From a virus: 21,151 nucleotides of DNA. The stretch spans positions 1 through 21,151 of IMG/VR virus record IMGVR_UViG_3300025879_001111; one strand, written 5' to 3'. The notes under the pieces were generated by a model, which was not told where the DNA came from, searched no databases, and worked only from the letters and a program-made list of their open reading frames with translations. The translations under genes were made by a program, and so were the position numbers. Shown here in pieces: positions 16,363 to 21,151 of this stretch. The first letter of the stretch is position 1; each line of letters begins with the position of its first letter.

Positions 16363-17019
16363 ATGAGTAAAGAATTCAAAAAGAAATATATGCACCCAAC
16401 TCGTAGAAAGTTGGTAGATATGGTACAAACTGGTGAGTACGATAAAAATACCACCATTGGATACACCAAAGCAGAGGAAACACGAAATATTGGTGATGTT
16501 TGGGAAGATGAACACCACAGATACGAGAAAAAAGAAGGATATATCCTAAAAACAGGTAAAAACTCGGATGCACTACAAGAAATCCGTGAATATATCCAAG
16601 AAAAATCCAATTGTAAGAATCCAGAGTGTAAAACAATCAAAAAATCTAAAAATGATAGAAAACTGATTGAAAAAAATGGATATTGTCTGAATTGTACTGT
16701 TGATAACGAACACCTAATCAGAACTAAGGGATTTTGGAAAGAATATGAAAACTATAAAGTATGGACTAAGATGTTAATCTTTGGTACTGCTAAGATGGAA
16801 GAGTATAAACAATCACTTTCCCAAGTAAAACCATTTTACGAGTATGTAAATGAAGATGGTTCAACCGAACAATGGGAATTACCTACAACCGTAGAAGAAG
16901 CCAAGGCTGAAATCCAAGAATTGATTGATTATGGTACAAAAGAACTTGAAGAACTTAAAGAAAAAAGACTTCAAGTATTAGAAATTTTACGAGAAAACGA
17001 TTTAGAACATTATTTATAG
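16363..17019 (+). CDS. Conserved-looking Cys4 protein of unknown function
   Basis: A 218-residue soluble protein I cannot assign to a family. The N-terminal 80 residues are basic and polar and contain HPTRRKLVDMVQTGEYDK. A zinc-finger-like set follows: Cys84, Cys89, Cys108 and Cys111 (Cx4C...Cx2C). A segment then contains GFWKEYENYKVWTKMLIFGTAKMEEY. The C-terminal 50 residues (about 168-215) are a Glu/Lys/Leu-rich helix that probably forms a coiled coil. There is no signal peptide or membrane segment. It begins a short run of genes leading to the terminase, is preceded by the conserved AT-rich element, and the next gene starts 2 bases after it. A DNA-binding or packaging accessory role would fit but is speculation; it does not clearly look like a small terminase. 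Confidence 0.75.
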   Translation: MSKEFKKKYMHPTRRKLVDMVQTGEYDKNTTIGYTKAEETRNIGDVWEDEHHRYEKKEGYILKTGKNSDALQEIREYIQEKSNCKNPECKTIKKSKNDRKLIEKNGYCLNCTVDNEHLIRTKGFWKEYENYKVWTKMLIFGTAKMEEYKQSLSQVKPFYEYVNEDGSTEQWELPTTVEEAKAEIQELIDYGTKELEELKEKRLQVLEILRENDLEHYL

Positions 17020-17021
17020 TA

Positions 17022-17396
17022 ATGGGAACAACAAAGTACACAAACATGTTAATCATCATCTGTATGGTTTTTCTAGCATTTACAATTTTTAATGTTAGAG
17101 GATTAAAGACAGATATTGAGGGATTTAATCAAAAGATTGAAAACATCGGTAAAGAGATAGATTCTATCCAAACCATGAATACTGAATTAGATGCAATGAT
17201 TTCATCTTTACATTCAGAATTGGAATTGATTGATGGTGATATAGATAGAGTACAAAATAACATTTATTCAATAAGGAGAAATACAGATGAAAAAACTAAT
17301 TCTGTTGATAAGCTTACTATTAGTGAGCTTCAAGAGTTTTTCACAAAACGATACGATAGTATCTTTGAAGCAACCTATCGCAAAACTGGTAATTAA
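17022..17396 (+). CDS. Small membrane-anchored coiled-coil protein, possible Rz-like (i-spanin) protein
   Basis: A 124-residue protein with one N-terminal membrane segment (about residues 8-24, NMLIIICMVFLAFTIF), then a long heptad-like helix (about 28-95) with many Leu, Ile and Glu/Asp, and a charged C-terminus. The expected topology is N-in with the coiled coil outside the cytoplasmic membrane, as in the Rz subunit of phage spanins. The next gene begins inside its last third in another frame, which also recalls the Rz/Rz1 arrangement. No lipoprotein partner is visible, so the lysis role is a hypothesis. The alternative is a general envelope-anchored phage protein. It starts 2 bases after the preceding stop and has no clear ribosome binding site of its own. 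Confidence 0.72.
   Translation: MGTTKYTNMLIIICMVFLAFTIFNVRGLKTDIEGFNQKIENIGKEIDSIQTMNTELDAMISSLHSELELIDGDIDRVQNNIYSIRRNTDEKTNSVDKLTISELQEFFTKRYDSIFEATYRKTGN
17273..17278 (+). promoter_or_regulatory. Strong Shine-Dalgarno for the overlapping gene at 17287
   Basis: AAGGAG lies 8 bases before ATG 17287 and inside the coding region of the upstream gene. Most genes in this window lack a recognisable Shine-Dalgarno, so this one supports independent initiation at 17287 and the reality of the 110-base overlap. Confidence 0.6.
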
Positions 17397-17688
17397 AGAT
17401 TTAATTAGTGGTGATGGTGCAAAGTTAGAACTTCTATCCATACAAGAACTTTTAAAATTAGAACAAAAGAAAGTTATTTTAAAAGATTCGGTAATTGGTA
17501 AATTAGATACTAAGGTTTTAAACTTGGAAAATATTATCTTAAAAAAAGATGAACAGTTTTCATTAGAGGCTGAGAAATCTAAACAATTAGAAAAAGAACT
17601 CAAAGGTCAACGAAGAAAAACTTTCTTGTATAAAGTTGGAACTTATATTGGGGCAGGAGCATTACTCGTTTTATTAGGTGGTAAATAA
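17287..17688 (+). CDS. Exported/envelope protein with signal peptide and C-terminal membrane segment (Bacteroidetes-phage type, possible lysis protein)
   Basis: A 133-residue protein. Residues 1-20 (MKKLILLISLLLVSFKSFSQ) form a signal peptide with the SFSQ ending common in Bacteroidetes. After it, NDTIVSLKQPIAKLVIKDLISGD leads into a charged helix with repeated 'xKKVILKDSVIGKLDTKV' character, and a C-terminal hydrophobic segment (about 112-131, TFLYKVGTYIGAGALLVLLGG). I recall the DTIV...KPIAK...KDLxxGD...KKVxLKDSVI pattern from small proteins of Bacteroidetes phages. There is no lipobox cysteine, so it is not a standard Rz1 or unimolecular spanin. It overlaps the upstream coiled-coil gene by 110 bases in a different frame, with AAGGAG 8 bases before its ATG. 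Its stop overlaps the terminase start by one base (TAATG). Lysis or envelope function is inferred. Confidence 0.78.
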   Translation: MKKLILLISLLLVSFKSFSQNDTIVSLKQPIAKLVIKDLISGDGAKLELLSIQELLKLEQKKVILKDSVIGKLDTKVLNLENIILKKDEQFSLEAEKSKQLEKELKGQRRKTFLYKVGTYIGAGALLVLLGGK

Positions 17689-19283
17689 TGGCTAAACAAT
17701 CATTAAAAGAAATAATTAAGTTAGAGTATCAGAAGTGTGCATCGGACCCGATATACTTCATGAAGAAGTATTGTATGATACAACACCCTGTTCGTGGTAA
17801 GATACCTTTTCACTTATTTCCATTTCAAGAATCTACTCTAACACAATTTCACGAAAGTAGATATAACATCATCTTAAAATCTCGTCAAACAGGTATCTCA
17901 ACCTTAACTGCAGGATTTTCATTATGGAAGATGTTATTCAACCAAGATTTCAACGTGTTGGTAATTGCAACCAAACAAGAGGTTGCTAAGAACCTTGTAA
18001 CCAAGGTAAGAGTAATGAATCAGTATTTACCTTCTTGGTTAAAACAAGAAACAGTAGAAGATAACAAACTATCTCTACGATACTCAAATGGCTCACAAAT
18101 TAAAGCAACTTCAGCTGCTGGAGATGCTGGTCGTTCGGAAGCCTTATCTCTATTAGTATTTGATGAGGCAGCCTTTATCGACAAGATTGAAGAAATTTGG
18201 GTATCTGCACAATCTACCTTATCAACGGGTGGTAACGCAATTATCTTATCAACTCCAAATGGGGTAGGTAACTTTTTTCACAAAACTTGGGTAGGTGCAG
18301 AAGATGGTACAAACACATTTAACACTATTCGGTTACATTGGTCTGTTCATCCAGAAAGAGACCAAACTTGGAGAGATGAACAAGAAGTTTTATTAGGACC
18401 AAAAGGAGCAGCACAAGAATGTGATTGTGATTTCGTAAGTTCTGGTGATACTGTTATCGACCCACAACTTCTAATGTTCTATAAAGAAACTTATTGTCAA
18501 GAACCAATTGAAAAGACTGGGTTCGATGGAAACCTATGGAAATGGGAATATCCAAATTATCAGAAATCTTATATGGTCATCGCCGATGTTGCTCGTGGTG
18601 ATTCTGCCGATTTCTCGGCCTGTCATGTAATCGATATAGAATCCTCTACACAAGTTGCTGAGTATAAAGGTAAGTTAGATACCAAAGATTTCGGAAACTT
18701 CCTTGTATCACTTGCTACTGATTATAACCAAGCATTATTGGTAATTGAAAACGCAAATATTGGTTGGGCAGTAATCCAACAAGTAATCGATAGAGGTTAT
18801 CAAAACTTATTCTACATGAGTAAGGATTTAAAATATGTAGATGTAGAAAATCAACTACATAACAAATACCGAGCAGAAGAAAGAAACATGGTCGCAGGAT
18901 TCTCAACTACTTCTAAAACACGACCTCTAATCATTTCTAAGATGGAACAATACATCAGAGAAAAAGATGTAACCATTCGTTCTACGAGAACCATAGATGA
19001 GTTATTTACTTTTATATGGAATGGTAATCGTGCAGAAGCAATGAGAGGTTACAATGATGATTTAGTCATGTCCTTATCCATTGGATTGTGGGTTAGAGAT
19101 ACTGCATTACGATTAAGACAAGAAGGAATTGATTTAACTCGACAAGCAATTGGAGGCATCGGACAATCCACTTTAGATATGGGTGGAATGGGATTCGGTG
19201 GTAATACTGTCAATGATTCCAATCCTTGGGAAATGGATATGGGTAACGGTCATCGAGAGGATTTAACTTGGTTAATTAAATAA
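17688..19283 (+). CDS. terL: Phage terminase large subunit (T4 gp17-like)
   Basis: The 531-residue motor that drives genome packaging: ATP-powered translocation of DNA through the portal and endonucleolytic cutting at the start and end of packaging. The ATPase domain shows a Walker A variant SRQTGIST (65-72), Walker B LLVFDEAA (155-162) with the catalytic glutamate, and the coupling motif STPNG (188-192). The nuclease domain has the acidic residues expected for an RNase H-like fold: Asp300 in IADVARGD, Glu354 in VIENANIGW and Asp457/458 in YNDDLVMSLSIGLW. All active-site motifs are intact. It starts one base into the stop of the preceding gene and is followed by a 35-base gap carrying the AT-rich control element. 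No small terminase subunit is recognisable in this window. Confidence 0.97.
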   Translation: MAKQSLKEIIKLEYQKCASDPIYFMKKYCMIQHPVRGKIPFHLFPFQESTLTQFHESRYNIILKSRQTGISTLTAGFSLWKMLFNQDFNVLVIATKQEVAKNLVTKVRVMNQYLPSWLKQETVEDNKLSLRYSNGSQIKATSAAGDAGRSEALSLLVFDEAAFIDKIEEIWVSAQSTLSTGGNAIILSTPNGVGNFFHKTWVGAEDGTNTFNTIRLHWSVHPERDQTWRDEQEVLLGPKGAAQECDCDFVSSGDTVIDPQLLMFYKETYCQEPIEKTGFDGNLWKWEYPNYQKSYMVIADVARGDSADFSACHVIDIESSTQVAEYKGKLDTKDFGNFLVSLATDYNQALLVIENANIGWAVIQQVIDRGYQNLFYMSKDLKYVDVENQLHNKYRAEERNMVAGFSTTSKTRPLIISKMEQYIREKDVTIRSTRTIDELFTFIWNGNRAEAMRGYNDDLVMSLSIGLWVRDTALRLRQEGIDLTRQAIGGIGQSTLDMGGMGFGGNTVNDSNPWEMDMGNGHREDLTWLIK

Positions 19284-19318
19284 TTATATATTTATATGGT
19301 AGATAGGAGAAAGAAATT
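19284..19318 (+). promoter_or_regulatory. Candidate late promoter/control element 3 with Shine-Dalgarno
   Basis: TTATATATTTATATG follows directly after the terminase stop, with TATTTATA at 19289-19296, ending 22 bases before the next start codon, the same spacing as before 13298. Unlike the other two copies it lacks the AAGGTATA...CTAATATG part and instead has AGGAG at 19305-19309, a normal Shine-Dalgarno. Confidence 0.48.
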
Positions 19319-19696
19319 ATGATAAAATTATCTAATTTATTAGAAAATACTTCATATTGTGAAGAATACGATGTAGAATCTCATGATGATATCAGAGAGT
19401 TTGTAGAATTCATGAAAGAATATAAGTGTGATGTCAACGAAGCAGAATACCAAGGTAGAGAGGTAAAACTTGGTAAACCAATGCAAGGTGATGTTAAGAA
19501 ATTTAAAGTATATGTCAAAAACCCCCAAGGAAACGTAGTAAAAGTAAACTTTGGACACAAAGGTAAGGGTGGTGAAAAAACAATGTCAATCAAAAAGAAT
19601 AATCCTGAAAGAAGGAAAGCTTTTAGAGCAAGACATAATTGTGATAACCCCGGTCCAAGACACAAGGCAAGATATTGGTCTTGTCGTAAATGGTAA
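19319..19696 (+). CDS. Small basic conserved phage protein next to the portal gene
   Basis: A 125-residue soluble protein. Residues 1-38 are acidic (VESHDDIREFVEFMKEYKCDV). From about residue 43 the protein turns basic and beta-rich: AEYQGREVKLGKPMQGD, KKFKVYVKNPQGNVVKVNFGH. It ends with a very conserved-looking run, ERRKAFRARHNCDNPG followed by RHKARYWSCRKW, in which two Cys and several Arg, His and Trp residues may bind metal or nucleic acid. I recall this C-terminal motif from many marine phage proteins near portal and capsid genes, but no function is established to my knowledge. It has its own AT-rich element and AGGAG ribosome binding site. Its position between terminase and portal suggests a role in packaging or virion assembly (inference). 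Confidence 0.78.
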   Translation: MIKLSNLLENTSYCEEYDVESHDDIREFVEFMKEYKCDVNEAEYQGREVKLGKPMQGDVKKFKVYVKNPQGNVVKVNFGHKGKGGEKTMSIKKNNPERRKAFRARHNCDNPGPRHKARYWSCRKW

Positions 19697-19703
19697 TTAA
19701 GGT

Positions 19704-19711
19704 TATAAATT
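19704..19711 (+). promoter_or_regulatory. Possible T4-type late promoter box before the portal gene
   Basis: TATAAATT differs from the T4 late box TATAAATA at one base and lies 14 bases before the portal start, in the correct orientation. One match in AT-rich DNA is weak evidence. Confidence 0.25.
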
Positions 19712-19725
19712 AAAAAGAAAACAAA

Positions 19726-21151
19726 ATGGCAGATACTTCATTTTTTGGGAGATTAACGAAACTCTTTCGTTCACAAGCAATCGTTACGGTTGATAAGGAT
19801 GGAAAGCGTAAAGTTTTTGATTCTGATGAAAGACAACAAACAAACTTATCGTCCCTAAGAGATAGATACACCAAAATTCAGAAATCTTTTTATGAACAAG
19901 CCGGTGGTGCCCAATCAATGGCATACCAACAAGTTCGTAGAGAAGTTTTTCGTGATTTTGATGCAATGGATAATGACCCTATCCTTTCTTCTGCATTAGA
20001 TATCTATGCTGATGAATCTACTTTAAAAAATGAGTTCGGTGATACCTTAATGGTTCACTCGGATAATCAAAAAGTACAAGATGTACTTAATAACTTATTT
20101 TACGATGTCCTTAACATTGAATTCAACTTATGGCCATGGGTAAGAAACATGTGTAAATATGGAGATTTCTTTTTAGGTTTAGAAGTTGCCGAAGGTAAGG
20201 GTGTAGTTAACGTTACACCTCATTCAGTTTATAATACTGAACGTTTAGAAAGAACTGACCCATCAAATCCAAATTCAGTAAAGTTTAAAATTACTGAGGA
20301 CCCGAATGGAAAACAAGAATACGAAAACTTTGAGATTGCTCACTTCAGATTATTAGCAGATACTAACTGGTTACCATATGGTAAATCAATGTTAGAAAAT
20401 GGTAGAAGATTGTGGAAACAATTATCTCTAATGGAAGATGCAATGTTAATCCATAGAATTATGAGAGCACCTGAAAAGAGAGTTTTCAAAATTGATATCG
20501 GTAACATTCCTCCAACCGAAGTTGATAACTACATGCAGAGAATTATCAATAAGATGAAGAAAGTTCCTTTCATTGATAAAAATACGGGTGATTACAACTT
20601 AAAATATAATATGCAAAACCTAACAGAAGATTTCTATCTTCCTGTTCGTGGTGGTGATAGTGGCACATCTATTGATAACCTTGCTGGTTTAGAAGCACCT
20701 TCAATTGATGATATCGATTACTTAAAGAATAAAATGTTTGCAGCATTGAAAATTCCTCGTGCTTATTTAGGATACGAAGAAAACGTAAATGGTAAAGCTA
20801 CTCTTGCTGCAGAAGATGTAAGATTCGCAAGAACTATCGAAAGAATACAAAGAACAGTAATTTCAGAATTATCTAAAATTGCAATCGTTCATTTATACGC
20901 ACAAGGTATCCAAGATTCAGAAATGACTAATTTCGAATTACAATTGGTAAACCCATCTACAATTTACGAACAAGAAAAAGTAAACTTGTGGAGTGAGAAA
21001 ATTAGATTAGCTCAAGATATCCAAGGATTGAATATGTTATCTAAGGATTGGGTATATGAAAACATCTTTAAACTTTCTAATGGAGAACAAGATGTTCAGA
21101 GAGTTAAAATGTTAGATGATTTAAAAGATAGATTCCGTTTCCGTTCTATTG
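19726..21151 (+). CDS. gp20: Phage portal protein (T4 gp20-like), 3' end outside the window
   Basis: The first 475 residues of a portal protein. It forms the ring at one capsid vertex that starts head assembly, docks the terminase and lets DNA pass. Recognisable gp20 features are the N-terminal RREVFRDFDAMDNDPILSSALDIYADE region, the block RAPEKRVFKIDIGNIP starting near residue 247 (T4-type portals have RAPERRxFYIDVGNLP), then TEDFYLPV near 300 followed by GGDSGTSIDNLAG, and KMFAALKIPRAYLGYE. T4 gp20 is about 524 residues, so only roughly the last tenth is missing. The start at 19726 gives the expected short N-terminus; no better ATG lies upstream. It follows the small basic gene after a 29-base gap. 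In T4 the tail sheath and tail tube genes lie between the terminase and portal; here they do not. Confidence 0.96.
   Translation, partial: MADTSFFGRLTKLFRSQAIVTVDKDGKRKVFDSDERQQTNLSSLRDRYTKIQKSFYEQAGGAQSMAYQQVRREVFRDFDAMDNDPILSSALDIYADESTLKNEFGDTLMVHSDNQKVQDVLNNLFYDVLNIEFNLWPWVRNMCKYGDFFLGLEVAEGKGVVNVTPHSVYNTERLERTDPSNPNSVKFKITEDPNGKQEYENFEIAHFRLLADTNWLPYGKSMLENGRRLWKQLSLMEDAMLIHRIMRAPEKRVFKIDIGNIPPTEVDNYMQRIINKMKKVPFIDKNTGDYNLKYNMQNLTEDFYLPVRGGDSGTSIDNLAGLEAPSIDDIDYLKNKMFAALKIPRAYLGYEENVNGKATLAAEDVRFARTIERIQRTVISELSKIAIVHLYAQGIQDSEMTNFELQLVNPSTIYEQEKVNLWSEKIRLAQDIQGLNMLSKDWVYENIFKLSNGEQDVQRVKMLDDLKDRFRFRSI

Noticed and set aside
16350-16640. Two overlapping minus-strand open frames rich in Phe, Ser and Ile
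   Set aside because: Their composition is what an AT-rich gene gives when read backwards; they also cover the conserved leader and start of the gene at 16363.
1-21151. CRISPR array, tRNA, rRNA, insertion sequence or integrase
   Set aside because: There is no repeat-spacer pattern and no gap large enough for an RNA gene, and no transposase or recombinase motif occurs in the translated proteins.

Overview
The window is a stretch of an AT-rich double-stranded DNA phage genome, most likely a tailed T4-type myovirus that infects a member of the Bacteroidetes. The T4-type assignment rests on a gp17-like large terminase (17688-19283) and a gp20-like portal protein (from 19726, cut by the window end). 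The host assignment is weaker. It rests on a signal peptide ending in SFSQ and on a small membrane protein (17287-17688) of a kind I associate with flavobacterial phages. Every gene I accept is on the + strand and they are packed almost without gaps, as in a phage late region.

Region A (1-13252) is one tightly coupled gene string with overlaps or gaps of at most a few bases. It holds the end of an unknown gene; a GT7/beta-1,4-galactosyltransferase-like enzyme with a LamG (concanavalin-like) domain inserted into it; a radical SAM gene; a free-standing LamG-like protein; seven more radical SAM genes in a row; an RmlC-like cupin; and a 43-residue basic protein. All eight radical SAM proteins have the same unusual layout. 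An N-terminal cysteine-rich 'twitch'-type domain comes first (FC-x2-PW, then CC or SCHHP, then CxxC after a GKxP-like segment), followed by the CxxxCxxC radical SAM core. They are clearly paralogous but highly diverged, which suggests eight different substrates or steps rather than recent copies. This array is the most unusual part of the window. Its substrate is unknown. The glycosyltransferase, LamG and sugar-epimerase-like neighbours suggest making or decorating a glycan or a surface/tail protein, but that is inference.

Region B (13253-17688) begins after the first true intergenic gap. It encodes a 1001-residue multidomain protein (an HxGH nucleotidyltransferase, a zinc ribbon, a very basic helical segment and a C-terminal domain with KxDG ligase-like motifs), a 218-residue Cys4 protein, and two overlapping small membrane-associated genes that could be lysis (spanin-like) or envelope proteins.

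Region C (17688-21151) is the packaging/portal module: large terminase, a small conserved basic protein, then portal.

The only three gaps longer than about 30 bases (before 13298, 16363 and 19319) share an AT-rich element containing TATTTATA. It sits 22 bases upstream of the start codon in two cases and 27 in the third (or 19 from an upstream ATG there). I treat it as a candidate late promoter or related control element. No tRNA, rRNA, CRISPR array, insertion sequence or integrase was found.
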